Shown piece by piece: positions 33,979-46,169 of a stretch of DNA of 64,000 bases (position 1 is the stretch's first letter; the number at the start of each line of letters is the position of its first letter). Source of the stretch: Kryptolebias marmoratus (lineage: Eukaryota; Chordata; Actinopteri; Cyprinodontiformes; Rivulidae); contig NC_051444.1 of NCBI RefSeq assembly GCF_001649575.2, positions 20,238,498 to 20,302,497 on the forward strand. Reading direction: 5' to 3'. The notes beneath the pieces are model-generated. The model worked only from the letters and a program-made list of their open reading frames with translations, ran no database searches and was not told the origin of the DNA. Made by a program: the position numbers and the translations under genes.

Positions 33979-36029
33979 CGATTTCCCAGGCTGTCAGGCT
34001 TCTGTGGGTTTCTGGATAGCTCTCCTTCTTTTCTTGTTCTTGATACCCATTGCATCTCCTGAAAATTGAATAACCTGCAAAACTTTAAAATCTAACCTTG
34101 CCTAGCAAGTACTTCATTTTCAAGTCATGTTTATTAAAATCCTTCATCAAACTATTGCTCTTCTCTATTCCCTTTCCACTGGTCCCCTATGTCTTCAGGA
34201 CAACTGACTCCAGCACATGCAGCTCTCACACAAGAACAGCTTTAGCCTGAGGTAAATCTTGGCTACTCTCTGAGAAAAGTCCACCATCAGCTGCCAGTCC
34301 CATCCCAAGTTGAGAAGAATCAATCATCTTCATCTATAAAGAGTAGACTGACTCTAGAGAATATAGACTAGTATGTTATTAATCCATTGTCTGAACCAAG
34401 AACTGTTTACATTTTGGTTCTACCCACCAACTATGTAATGCTTTCCCTTTTTTTCTCTACTCTTTCCAGGTTTGCTGTTTTGTTTGACCTTTTCTTTTGA
34501 ACCTCTGTTGTCATTGCTTCCCGACGAGCTACTGGCTGACTTTTTTATGACCCTTATCTGAGTTGTATCTTGGGTAGCTTCCCATTCCTCTTCTTTCATT
34601 TCCTGTCAGATCAACCTGAGCTGTTTTCAGTGGGCACTGTAGCTATAAAAGGCTTTCTAAAGAGGCCGGTCCCCACCAGATCTCTGCTAGAGGTTTATCC
34701 AGCCAGCTTCTTAGAACTGACTGGAAAACCTAGCAATGAACTGCATGTAAACATAGGACGAACTCTACAAATATTTTTTTACTGCCAGTACTGCCACTCA
34801 TGATAACCTAATTTAACAGAAAAGTAATTTTAAGTGACCACTGCTTTTAAGCATAGGCTAAAATATTTAATACAGTTTAAACACAATGCTTGTTCAGCTA
34901 AATCTGAACCATTTCTCAGTTATGACCCTTCTAACTGTAACCCAACCAAATTTCCCTCTCTGGAATAGTAAAGTTGCCTGTCTTTCTGAGTTTGCTTGTG
35001 TTTCTTAACCTTACTTTTCTTAATTTGAGGGACACAACCTTTCTTTCTTTCTGTCTGTCTTTTTTATTTCCATTTGCAGTTTGGAAAAAACATAAATATT
35101 AAAAATAAAACACCTTTTCATCTTTTATTCACAACTGAAGACTTTTATTCATGGATTGAGACCTTGATTTCTGTATTTATGAATAAATACAAAAATACTA
35201 AAGAAAATAAATATGTAAAAACATGGGGATGGGTATATACAAAAATCATGCTCTTTGTATTAAATAATAAATACAAAAATTTAACTCCCCTGGTTCAGTC
35301 TGTAAGATCTAAATATTGCAAATACTAAACACTGAAATACATTATATTGGAAGTCTTTTTGGTTGTACTGAAAAAAGAAGGAAAAAACTCAATTCATATC
35401 CATCAGCATGAATGCAAAATTATTCATTTTGCACCCATTTCACATTTTATTATGAGACTAGGCTGCGGTAACAAGCACACAGACATAGATACTAATACAC
35501 ACACCTACACAGCACATCGATTCAGAGGACACAGTAGAGTAGCTCCTTGACACTGATCTATACTCAGCGATTTATTACTCCCTCTAATGAGTGAGGTGAG
35601 GTGAGATGGCTGCTCACAGCAACTCCCCACCAAGCCACTGCAATGCTGCAGCAAATTACTTTCAGCGCATCTCAAAAACAATATCAGACAGATCACCTCG
35701 CTTTGCTTGCTCTGCTTATTCCTAATCTCTGACTTCATGCTCTTCCTAAAGATGTCCACCTACATTATGTACTTTAGATCATGTCATGGTGCAACATTCA
35801 GCACTGATCAATATTGAAAATGCAGTTAGAGGGCGATTAGGAAGCCATTCGTCTTCAGAGAAGGTGACTGCTGAGCTGTGTTCGCGCTGACTTCCTGTAA
35901 TCACTTGCTGGGGATACTTTCAGCTGAAGATATACAGAAGAAAAAAGAAAGAGCACAGAATAATTTAACTGAAATATGAATGCTTAATTGGTTACATAGA
36001 TACTATTAACATGGATTTGACAATAAGCA
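33979..36029. other. Unassigned non-coding sequence
   Basis: No gene recognised. A 77-codon + frame at 34570-34803 and a GCTATAAAAGGC segment near 34640 resembling a TATA box are not supported by other signals. The 35820-35900 interval is repeat-free and balanced but unremarkable. Confidence 0.4.
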
Positions 36030-36420
36030 CACTTGTTCAGAACAGTTAATTTAAATTCTTCTTATATATTTCTAATTAAATAACTGGGTTCATTTAGGTT
36101 TGTTGCTCTGGATTATAATATGCTAAATTTGTAATTTCAGGCTATCATGCCTCTGATTACATGCTAGACTTGCCTGAAAAACAATTGGATGAAACATACC
36201 AACCACTGGCATGTAGATAGAGACTGCACAGCAGGAACGCTCACATGTTCTAATCGTGCATAGGTAATTGTGTGTTCACTAGGACTTGGCAGGCACAAAG
36301 CTGGCAGCTATATTAATGACCTGTGGGCTCAGCTTTGAATAAGAAACTAACATGTGCATCACTGACATTTTACTAAAAGCGATACCAGGACAGCAGCATG
36401 CTAATTTCTTTTAATGAGAA
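36030..36420. promoter_or_regulatory. Candidate conserved regulatory block
   Basis: Repeat-free sequence with many ATTA/TAAT cores: TCTGGATTATAATATGC near 36107, CTCTGATTACATGC near 36151, CATAGGTAATTGTG near 36259 and GCTATATTAATGACC near 36307. No coding frame. The density of OTX-type GGATTA and homeodomain sites makes it enhancer-like; alignment is required. Confidence 0.28.
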
Positions 36421-36898
36421 TGGTTTTCTACTGTGCTGAAGTCAAATTGGCTTAGATATTGCACGAAAAATAATAATGTTATTATTCCCACATCAGGTAA
36501 GCTGTAAGGTGATTGTGGAAATCTGTGGAAGAAAAAAAAATCTGTAAAGGTCAACTCGGCACAGTGTAATAACAAGAAAAACGAATGACAGAGATCTCTT
36601 TCTAACTTAAAATTACAATCTGATTTTCCTATTAAGTGCTGCACAACGTTTACACATTCACACACTTATTTGTTTAGCTAGGTGAAAAGGTGGGGCGGTT
36701 GTTTGTTTTAGCTTTGCACCACATTATCACTCAGGGTGGTAATAAATAAAGTATCTTTCACCTGTAGCTCACAATGTGTTAATAGTTTGTATGTGCTGCC
36801 TTTATATCCAAGTCATTTATTGGTGTTCTGGGGAAAACCTCCGTTTTTAGTCTACCTGGAACAAAACACTTGCATACACTGCTTTCTCACAGCATTTG

Positions 36899-36929
36899 GT
36901 GAATCTGTCACTATTTGTGACAGATTCAC
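36899..36929. repeat. Perfect stem-loop, 13-bp arms
   Basis: GTGAATCTGTCAC (36899-36911) and GTGACAGATTCAC (36917-36929) are exact reverse complements around the loop TATTT. The pairing can extend by a few T-A pairs after one mismatch. Each arm contains TGTCA/TGACA, the core recognised by MEIS/TGIF-type factors, so a paired binding site is an alternative to a structural role. Confidence 0.9.
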
Positions 36930-37069
36930 AAAGTGTATTCAACTATTTTTACAAGCAAAATATTAGTGAATAAAAATCTATGCTTAAGAAGTGAGGGTTT
37001 CTGCAACTGATGCATACTGTAAATGATTGCTATTTAGAAATTCAGATTTTTGTTTTTTCTTGGTGTGTG

Positions 37070-37140
37070 TAGGGTCAGCACAGTGACACAGTTGGTTAGC
37101 ATTGTTGCCCTGCTGTAGGACGATCCTTGGTTCCTAAGTG
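37070..37140 (-). repeat. Fragment of common teleost repeat R3 (reverse orientation)
   Basis: CACAGTTGGTTAGCATTGTT and the following GTAGGACGATCCTTGGTTC match the end of a repeat widely spread in fish (consensus like CAGTGGTTAGCACTGTTGCC...AGGTCCTGGGTTCGAA). It lies opposite in orientation to the copies at 43.8, 46.2/46.9 and 56.7 kb. Only the terminal part is present. Confidence 0.65.
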
Positions 37141-37496
37141 AGCGGAAGCTGCAAAGTTTACATGTTTACACTATACTCAGTGGCATTGTGACTTAGGCAT
37201 TTTCAATGATGGACAACCTTCAAGCTTTAGACATTTTGGATTAAGTCTTCCAACTTTGGTGAAGACTCTTTTCTATTCCATCAAGAATACTGTATAGGCA
37301 TGGCTTGATAAGTTAGTTGTGGAAGAACTTGACTGTCTCGCACTGAGCCCTGGCCTCAAATTCCTACATAAACACTCTAAAATGTTATGGATTGCCTTCC
37401 AAGAAGAGTTGAAGATCTTAGACCAGCAAAATGTGGACCAACTCCATACAGACCTATAGTCAGATGTGGCAAAGTTACTTTTGTTCATAATAATAA

Positions 37497-37500
37497 TAAT

Positions 37501-37532
<32 letters not shown>

Positions 37533-37536
37533 TAAT
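37497..37536. repeat. (TA)n microsatellite
   Basis: About 13 TA units flanked by an AAT run and a broken TA tail. Confidence 0.93.
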
Positions 37537-37591
37537 ATTTAAAACATTATCTTTTAATTGAAATGATGTATCTTGGCATGTTACATTAGCT

Positions 37592-37592
37592 T

Positions 37593-37669
<77 letters not shown>

Positions 37670-37676
37670 CACACAT
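37592..37676. repeat. Compound (CA)n(TA)n(CA)n microsatellite
   Basis: Six or so CA units, about 29 TA units, then broken CA units. The pure TA core can form cruciform or slipped DNA and is a likely fragile and polymorphic spot. Confidence 0.95.
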
Positions 37677-40600
37677 ACTATCATATTTGGCTCTATGTGA
37701 GTGGTAGCCTTCTAATCAAAATATTTATCTCCAATTTTGCCACTTCTCATAACGAATGTTCCCATTTCCCCAAAATAGCATACTGGTCTGTTGGTAAAAG
37801 TAAAAATGTCATGAATTTATTAAGTGCAAATGTATCATCAAAAATACAGCTTTTTTCGAACCAGATCTGTTTTTCCTAATTAGTGAAGGAAAACAGTAGT
37901 CTCACCTGTATCGTTCCATTTTATTTATTTATTTATTTTGTTATTATCATTAGCCTTGATAGTGGAAATCAGTAATTTCGGGAAATCACTAATTGATGAG
38001 ATGGGAGCACAACAGAAAGGCAGAGAGGATGTCCAATAAATTCTGTATTTAGTAAATTCTTAAGGTGTTAAAGTGTCTGACAGCTAAAAGCATTTCCTTA
38101 TTCCCATGGTTCTTTATTTAAAGATGTACTCAATGGTTTCATCTTTTACTGATTCTTCAGAGTAAAACCTTCTCTTTCTAGGTGCATAGCCTGAGGACAA
38201 AAATGTGTGTAAAATTGGTTAGACCAGGATCACAAGAATAAAGGAGGATCCACAGATGATTTTTGCATGAAGGTCTTCATTAGCTTGGGGAGGTACATTT
38301 CTTGAACAGGCGTTTCTATTACGTGAGATAACAAGGGAGCTGAATAAATGGATTGTGTCAGTTATTGAAATTAGAGGTGTTTCAGGACACACACACACAC
38401 ATAGAGGACTCACTAATTAAATTCTACTGTGAAAAATTCTGCTGTGAATTTAAATATACTTGAAGGATCTCTAAGTGGAACCATTTTCTTTTGTTGCCTC
38501 TTCTGCCAGGTCAAAGGTTACAATTTATGTTTTTATGAATGTCCTCTTTTATGCAATAATATTCATTATGACATTTATTAGTGACTGTAATAGAATGGAC
38601 TTACTCAACATGGATGCTTGGTTTAACATATAGTTAGGGGTTGACCATTATGTTTTTTTAATGGCTTTTATTATTGAGTAATGAATTAATTAGGGGATAA
38701 GTTATTAATCCCATTTGTGTTGAATTACTTGCCCATTTATTCAGTTTGCGCTTTTGAATAATAATTGTTTAATATTTCACTCTCTGAGTCCTTATTTCAT
38801 TATTTTGTTTTAGATACCTTGTGGTTGTAGTAACAGACTATTAGCTAGGATTTTATAGGGATTTAACAATAATAAATATTGAATTCAGAGATAATTTTTT
38901 TGACTGTTGCACCCATTTGTACATATAGTACCCTTTAAGAGAAAGCATTATTGTACTGTTTAAATCATTTCAACCAACATGTGGTTTGATAACAGAATAG
39001 ACATGCACAAAAAACTTCAAACAGTTGAGCTCTGTTTGGTTCAAAAGCCAAACATGCCTTCCAAATTGCTCTAGGACATCTTTAAATTCTTTAGGTATTT
39101 TTTTATTTTTATTTTTGTAGAGTGGTGGCATGCTCTCAAGTTTCATTGCTGAAGGTCAGTTCACAGCTCAGCAATGTTTTCGTAGGTGGGGTGTATCAAA
39201 GTAACAATCATATAAAGGTCAGGATGCAAAGCTTCCCAGCAAAACTTTGTGTTGTGACTAAATGATCAATAAAATTGACTCCCTAAGTCAGAGATTTCTG
39301 TTGTAATAAAACAATACTCTTTAAACATTGACTTGCACGGCTTTTTAGGTGCTAACAGGGAGCTAGACTTTTTGAGCATAAATCTAATTTGCAAAAGAAA
39401 ACATGCACGTCAAACTACGCTGCCAAATAAATAGTGTCTTTCTGTGCTGGTACAGTTCATACATATTTGAATGAGGTTTTTATGCATGCATTTAGAATAG
39501 AAACCTTACATATTTACGAGAATATCTCCCAAGGGTTCAAACATTCAGATCTCAAAGACCAGCACAGTTTGGTGAGCTGATAGAACTTGAGTTTTGGTGT
39601 CCAACATTGTTGCATCTACAAATAAATTCCCAATAAAGTCTATTAAATTAATCAGTGGGAAGTGGGGGTGTGGAGGTTGTTGCACCACCCTCTGTTGATT
39701 ACCAGAGGGTATGCATGTCAAAATACATATTAAAGAATTAATTTAAAAAAAAAATGTTAGTTCATTTATGCTACATATGTGTAAATTCCAAAATATTGTG
39801 ATTTTCAGAAGATTTAAAAATATGGTATATAAACCATCTCTGTTACACATATCTGTATGCAAAATTTTACAGCTTGAAACATGGTGCTTTTAAGCAGCTT
39901 TATTTTGGCATCTGTTTTTGGTAGAAGTGCTATTATTTTGTTAGTTTGTGACTTGTCTTTTGTTTTTAACCATATCATGCAGGTCCATAGCATGTGAGCA
40001 TTGTTTGGCAAGGAGGGCACCTTGATAGGAACTTTCAAGCTCATAGTGAGAATTTTTTTTTTTTTCTTTTCTATTACTTTTTTGCTGTTTGCAGCAGACA
40101 GTCTTGATTTAGATTCTTTAGTGAGGACACCTGCAATCTGATGCAAAAAAGTGCTCATTTATAACACGCTGAGAAGGTGCAGATAGCAAAATGATGCACA
40201 AACAGTTGGAGAGTTTGTGTTTTTGACTTAATTTTTTATATATTTTCTTATTTTACTTAAGCAGTCAGTGTGTCACTGCAAATTAAAATGTTTGACTCAG
40301 GGATGTTGAAAGACATGAAGCTTCACTGGACCACAGTTCTTCACCCGATTACTTAAATATATTCACTTGTGTCTATGAATCGGATACTACATAACCCAAA
40401 GTTATCCTGTTTCTGCATTGAGGCTGCTGCTGAAACTAAAGCAACATTTGAAGAATAAATGTAGGCTGATGTTATTAATCTCAACATTTGTTATAAGCAC
40501 AATTAAAGACTGTAGGCATACATGTAATATTTTAGATAAGCAAAATATTACAGGTAAATTTGTGTTACTGTGGCAACTGCAACATCATGTGCTCTCTTCC

Positions 40601-42192
40601 GTCTTGTGTTGCCCTGAAAGTTATTCCACATCAGTCTTTTTTTATTTCTCACTCCAGCATTCTTCTCTTCTCACCATCAACTGAGACAAAAAAATTGAAA
40701 TTCTAATGAACTATGGCCTTCACAGATTTATATATGCCTTTTAGCATTATTTTAAATACACTGTTAAGTAATGTAAAACCAGTGTGGAATCCATTGCTGT
40801 GAATATGAGTAAAACACAAGCAGTTTTGGCATTTCTACCATCTTTTTGTTCTTCCTATTCTTCAACCTGTTTTTTCTCATTTCATTCCCTCTGCATCATC
40901 CTCTCTCTGTCTGCTGGCATCAAAAAGGCAAACATAATCCCACCTAAAAAAAACTTAGTCCTATCACTGATACTGATGGAATTATATCAGATAAACTATT
41001 ATTTTAATTGAATATTAGCTTGTTTGAATGTGGAATGAACTGGAATGAACTTATAGAAACCCCTAAACTTGCACGCATCTGAACCATTTTTCACTTGTGC
41101 GAACGTGCACAAACCCTGAAATCTTTACTTTACTGTGTGTGTTGAACTAAACACTTTTGATGCCTGTCATTGTTCTACTTAATCATGTGAACACTCCTGG
41201 CAAAGCACACAAGGCTTTTTAAACTGAGGCAATTTAGGGCCCATTCAGCTTCTATTTTGAATAATACTGCATTGTGCAATTTTTCTTTTGATTTGGTAAA
41301 AAATGACGGTCCCTATTACTGTTATTTGTATTTATCCCACACTGTTAGATTGTTAAAACCTTTGCAAGATTTTACTAAGGTTTGATGTACCAAAACTGCT
41401 ACAGTGCCCCTAGTAAAAGTACTAAATAACTACTCGGGAGACAGCAGGTGTGTAAACTGTGCAACTGCACTGAAACAAGGACTAGAAATTGCTATTGCCT
41501 GCTGGGAAATACCATTCACTCACAACTCCGCAGGAGCTAAGACCAACAATCCCATCTAACTACTCCCTTTTATAGTTGACAATAACCTCTCTATGACTGA
41601 TAACCTGAATACCTCTGATATAACGAAAAAACATTAAGTTTAAAGTCTCACTTCATATTTCAAATAAATTGGAAACATAACTTGCCGACTTTTGTGAAGC
41701 ACTTCCTTGTGTATCGATCTCACCCTGATTTCTTGGAGAGCTTCTTCTCAAAGTACTGGCCAACCCTGTAGCATAACAACTTTCAGTACCGAGAGAATTT
41801 TATTTTCCTCAGCTTGCCTCACGAGTTGGGCTAGGCGCTGGATGGCAGTTTGATTCATGTCTTCAGTGTCCTTTTGTGCCCTCCACTGTTTACAACTTGT
41901 GTGACGTGCATATCTGTTCTCTGCGGCGGAGCTGTGGCTTTGCCTAATGCAATGCTGATGTGCATGTCTGTGCTTGATTTGTATTCTGTCTTATAGCTTT
42001 AGCTTTAGACTGTGAACAGAGGGCTCCAGATCAGTCTGGGTAGACTGAGGAGAAGCTTCTTTATGATGGAGTTGTAGCATATTTCGACTCTGTTCACCAT
42101 TGTCTCAAGTTGTCAAAGTTACAAATGAATAATTTCACCATGTAAACACAAAGCTTAACCACTCTGTTAAAATTTATGTTTAATTATTTTCT
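37677..42192. other. Unassigned non-coding sequence
   Basis: More than 4 kb without a supported gene or named transposon. It is strongly AT-rich, with a TTTA tract near 37921-37937, a short CA repeat near 38388 and T runs near 40051. The longest open frame (114 codons, minus, 39814-40158) is lysine-rich, interrupted by a poly-lysine run from an A tract and has no domain. The 41815-42120 interval is repeat-free and more balanced. Confidence 0.45.
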
Positions 42193-42378
42193 GATGTTGA
42201 TGCTAAGGATGTGAACCTCCTCTTGTAGACAGATCAGTCCTGTTTGATCCAGATCCCTGCGGTTGATGATAAGTTTGGTAATGTTGTCACATATTAGAAA
42301 TGTGGTTGCTTGAACATCCTGCATAATTTCTTTGAATGCTGCTTCATAGTTTGGTGGATTTTGAATATCCTTAAAAAC
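42193..42378 (-). other. Exon-like minus-strand reading frame, unidentified
   Basis: A minus-strand frame with protein-like composition reads DIQNPPNYEAAFKEIMQDVQ, then ATTFLICDNITKLIINRRDL and DQTGLICLQEEVHILSINIR, then K and a stop (TAA). Codon choice is varied and non-repetitive, unlike the other short frames of the window. On its 5' side the minus strand shows a pyrimidine-rich stretch ending in TTTTTAAG (about 42379-42395), a weak splice acceptor, so it could be a terminal coding exon of about 62 codons or the remnant of a transposon-borne gene; a hAT end starts 30 bp away at 42409. I do not recognise the family. Confidence 0.3.
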
Positions 42379-42408
42379 AATAACAGAAGAAATACTGATG
42401 TTTGCCAG

Positions 42409-43460
42409 CAGTGGCGGCTTGTGGTGATATTTGTAGGGTGGGCTAACAGATATATAATAAAACACTGCAGTTTGGATTCCAACAACAGAGGCATCCAATT
42501 TGAAATAAATAAAACCTGCTATAAATTGACATTATGTCCTTTTTTCAGCACAAAGACAACCTTAAAACAAACCACCACTAAAAACCAAGCTTACACACAG
42601 CCTCTGTCAGTTGTCCAATACTTAATTTCCTTGCATTAAGAGTTTCAACTTTAATTATTTCAGATGATTTTTCCCAGTCAAACAGCTTTGATAACACTGC
42701 ACCACACCCCTTAACAAAATTAGTAATCAGACTGATAAGATAAAATCAAACATGACATACAATATTAGAAAGTGCATTTTTTAAATAAAAAATGAAATCT
42801 ACTTCATTTAAAGAGAAGCTCACAACAATGAGTTTTCTGGGATGTAAAAAGGTTAATAACCACCTTATTAAAGATTTGTTAGCTACACCTGCTGTTATCC
42901 AGTCCTTTCACTGAAACCAGGTCACAGAAAAACTTCGTTTTTGCCGCTTTTCCTTTTTTGAATATCCTTTGGTCCATCCCCTCTCAACCTCTTCACTTCC
43001 GGTTTCCCCCCAAAGAAATTAAGGAAAACGGCTGAAAAATAAGATAAAGTAAAATAATAATAATAAAAAATAATCCACCTTGTTTGTTTATCTTGCTCGC
43101 CATAGTAACTACTACGTCAGTCTCCAACAAACCACGCCCACATACACTCTCGCTCGAGGCACGTTATTGTCCTTCCACCCTGATCGGCTGAAGCCTGAGG
43201 CTTTGGGCTAACCCTGGGCTGAACTGATGAGCAGCAAACCAAGGGGGGCGGGACAAGACGCCTGTCAATCATTCTGTACCATGAAATTACATTCAGTGTT
43301 TAGGGCTGTGAAAAGTTAGCCCTTTGGAAAGACTGGGGTTTTCTTGAAACTGTTTAGCACCAATGTTGTTGTAAATTTCCCAAAATGTGATACAATATTT
43401 TTAATTTGTGTTTATTAGGTAAGTCCAGATCTACTAATATGATCACACAAAGTAAGCCCA
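42409..43460 (+). mobile_element. Non-autonomous hAT-type element, left end clear
   Basis: Starts with CAGTGGCGGCTTGTGGTGAT, followed by TTGTAGGGTGGGCT, a terminus shared by a large group of fish hAT elements. The GC-richer middle (about 43110-43330: CCACGCCCACATACACTCTC, GACGCCTGTCAATCATTCTG, GTTAGCCCTTTGGAAAGACT) also fits that group. I could not find the expected right terminus (CCGCCACTG-like) or a repeat of the preceding 8 bp TTTGCCAG, so the right border is approximate and the element may be truncated. No transposase frame. Confidence 0.6.
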
Positions 43461-43827
43461 GCCACACAACAGAGAAAACTCATTGCAAACATTTTAAATA
43501 TTGTTTTACTTTCAGTTAAAGCATCTTAAATAATTGTAAAGACGTGAAACAAGCATGACTGCATACCTGCAGGAGCTTCTCCCAAACTATGATCGATTAA
43601 TCAGTTAGGCGACATCTTTTCTCCAACCGTAGCTGATGACCAAGATTCAGAATTATTCAAACCGCTCAACCTAAAACACCCTCTTAGACTAGAAAAAGAT
43701 TGGCCTAAGATTTAGAGGTTAACATGCCTTCTTCACCACACTATAACTTTGCCTTGAAATTTGATCCATAAAAATCAAAACACAGCCACATGCAAGACAG
43801 TTACTTATGAACACAAACACTCACACT

Positions 43828-44024
43828 CAAGGGTAACTCAGAATCTTCAATTAACCTAACAAACATGGCTTTGAATTGTGAGAGAAAACCGAAGTCCCAC
43901 AGAAACCCCACTGTCTTGTGAAAAACTTAGAAATGCCACACAGAAAGGTGGCAGTCAGGTTTCAAACCCAGGATCTTCTTGCTGTGAGGCAACAGTGCTG
44001 ACCACTTGCATCACTGTGCAGGCT
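43828..44024 (+). repeat. Common teleost repeat R3, copy
   Basis: Contains CTTCAATTAACCTAACAAAC, GAGAGAAAACCGAAGTCCC, CACACAGAAAGGTGGC, TTTCAAACCCAGGATCTTCT and TGCTGTGAGGCAACAGTGCT ending near ATCACTGTGCAGG. This order (species counterparts read AATTAACCTAACATGCATG, ACCCAGGACCTTCTTGCTG, AACCACTGCACCACCGTGC) marks a well-known dispersed fish repeat. The hAT element at 44058 begins 33 bp after it. Confidence 0.8.
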
Positions 44025-44049
44025 TAAATATTTTTAACATAATTATAAC

Positions 44050-44057
44050 ATCAAAAC
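44050..44057. repeat. hAT target-site duplication, left copy
   Basis: ATCAAAAC, identical to 45586-45593 at the other end of the element. Confidence 0.85.
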
Positions 44058-45585
44058 CAAGGGTGGAACTTAGCACCCGCCACCGGCCAAATGCGGGTAA
44101 AAATTTGAAGTGGTGGGTGAATTTGATCAACACACACGCCACTGTGGCGGGTTGGCAATTTGAACAAAAAAGGTATTATTTGTCCTCTTGACATATAGGG
44201 GGCAGTAATGTGCTCGAGTTGCTGCTGTTACGTCGAGCCCCACATTGCCCGTTCCCCCATCAGATACGGTTCCCCCTGCGTCTCCGTAAATAATGACTTA
44301 TCTATTAACAGAATTGTTTANGAGGGGCAAATATTTCTCATTAAAAAAACAAAACAACATTATTCTTTTAAAAATAAAATGTGCTAATAATATCATAATA
44401 CAGAGGAATAAACACAGGTAAGGAGTTGTTGGTAAATTATTTTTGTCCTATAGTTTTAGAGGGGGAACCGATTATTTCAGCCGTCTGAAATATTTGTTTC
44501 CCCCTGGTAACTTTTGCAAAAAAAGAACAAATGTCTCCAAACACAGTTAAAGACTTGTTGTCCATGATGAGAGGAATAAACACAGTTAAAGACTTGTTGG
44601 TAAATTAACTGGTTGTTGTTGGATAATTAATGATCNNNNNNNNNNNNNNNNNNNNNNNNNNNNNNNNNNNNNNNNNNNNNNNNNNNNNNNNNNNNNNNNN
44701 NNNNNNNNNNNNNNNNNNNNNNNNNNNNNNNNNNNNNNNNNNNNNNNNNNNNNNNNNNNNNNNNNNNNNNNNNNNNNNNNNNNNNNNNNNNNNNNNNNNN
44801 NNNNNNNNNNNNNNNNNNNNNNNNNNNNNNNNNNNNNNNNNNNNNNNNNNNNNNNNNNNNNNNNNNNNNNNNNNNNNNNNNNNNNNNNNNNNNNNNNNNN
44901 NNNNNNNNNNNNNNNNNNNNNNNNNNNNNNNNNNNNNNNNNNNNNNNNNNNNNNNNNNNNNNNNNNNNNNNNNNNNNNNNNNNNNNNNNNNNNNNNNNNN
45001 NNNNNNNNNNNNNNNNNNNNNNNNNNNNNNNNNNNNNNNNNNNNNNNNNNNNNNNNNNNNNNNNNNNNNNNNNNNNNNNNNNNNNNNNNNNNNNNNNNNN
45101 NNNNNNNNNNNNNNNNNNNNNNNNNNNNNNNNNNNNNNNNNNNNNNNNNNNNNNNNNNNNNNNNNNNNNNNNNNNNNNNNNNNNNNNNNNNNNNNNNNNN
45201 NNNNNNNNNNNNNNNNNNNNNNNNNNNNNNNNNNNNNNNNNNNNNNNNNNNNNNNNNNNNNNNNNNNNNNNNNNNNNNNNNNNNNNNNNNNNNNNNNNNN
45301 NNNNNNNNNNNNNNNNNNNNNNNNNNNNNNNNNNNNNNNNNNNNNNNNNNNNNNNNNNNNNNNNNNNNNNNNNNNNNNNNNNNNNNNNNNNNNNNNNNNN
45401 NNNTGTTCAGCTTGTAGGGCACCACAACTGCTTCCACCCACCTCCATCATCATCATCATCATCATATGAAATTACTTTTTGTCACAACAAAAAATAGTGG
45501 CTGGTAAAATATTTGAGTGGCTGGTAAAAAAATTTGTCCCCCAGCCACTATGGCTGGTGGACAAAATTTTTAATTTCCACCCCTG
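44058..45585. mobile_element. hAT element with perfect 8-bp target duplication, containing assembly gap
   Basis: The ends are CAAGGGTGGAACTTA (44058-44072) and the reverse complement CAGGGGTGGAAATTA at the right (45571-45585), 13 of 15 matching, with the CA...TG ends usual for hAT. Both sides are flanked by the same 8 bp, ATCAAAAC, the hAT target length. Subterminal motifs are typical: CGCCACTGTGGCG (44137-44149) on the left; two GTGGCTGGTAAAA direct repeats and a CCAGCCA/TGGCTGG hairpin (45541-45557) on the right. The left interior holds diverged direct repeats (GAGGAATAAACACAG at about 44402 and 44572), and a CAT repeat lies near 45447-45465. A gap hides the centre, so a transposase cannot be excluded. 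The good target duplication suggests a fairly recent insertion. Confidence 0.88.
44636..45403. other. Assembly gap (768 N)
   Basis: Unsequenced stretch inside the hAT element. Long apparent open frames across it on both strands are artefacts of translating N. Single undetermined bases also occur at 44321 (same element) and 49222. Confidence 1.
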
Positions 45586-45593
45586 ATCAAAAC
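45586..45593. repeat. hAT target-site duplication, right copy
   Basis: ATCAAAAC, identical to 44050-44057. Confidence 0.85.
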
Positions 45594-46169
45594 TATGGCA
45601 CAAATAATTAGATGATTACATCTGTGACAGGAGATATAACATTTTTCTGTATCCATTAGATTTTGTACAAATCCAGTCAAAGTCCAGTAATCCCTGAGCA
45701 GCCCTTAGCATTATTGAAGAAAATATTACATTTTAATGGTAAATTTTTGTGATCCAAAAACTTAAATAAAACATTTACAAAAGTTGAGAGCAAAGAAGAA
45801 ACCCACCAATCAATATGTTTCAATATTGTTGCTTGATTGATATCTTGTTACTTTAATGAATCATGCAGTAAAACAAAATCTTCACAGGTAACACAGCACA
45901 GCAGCTGAGCAGCAGCAAACACTTTAAATCCTCCATTGATGTCAGAATTTATGCAGCTGTCAAGAAGCCTCAAGCACTAAGATACTGCATCCTTGGGGTC
46001 CTGGCAAAATATATAAAGTCTGAGCAAAAATATTCATTCTCTGCCTACTGCACTGGTTAAAATAAAACTGTTTCTGTTAGATCAAATACGTGTGGGATAG
46101 ATGGACAATATTTGGAGCTCAAATGCCCCACAGGTAAAAAAAAGGCCCAAAAAAAATAAAAAAACTTCA
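45594..46169. other. Unassigned non-coding sequence
   Basis: No gene or repeat recognised; AT-rich. Confidence 0.4.

Noticed and set aside
34630..34803. TATA-like GCTATAAAAGGC followed by an open frame
   Set aside because: Single motif in AT-rich DNA; the frame has no domain and no other promoter signals were seen.
44586..45469. Three long open frames (279 to 286 codons) on both strands
   Set aside because: They are almost wholly translations of the 768-N gap.
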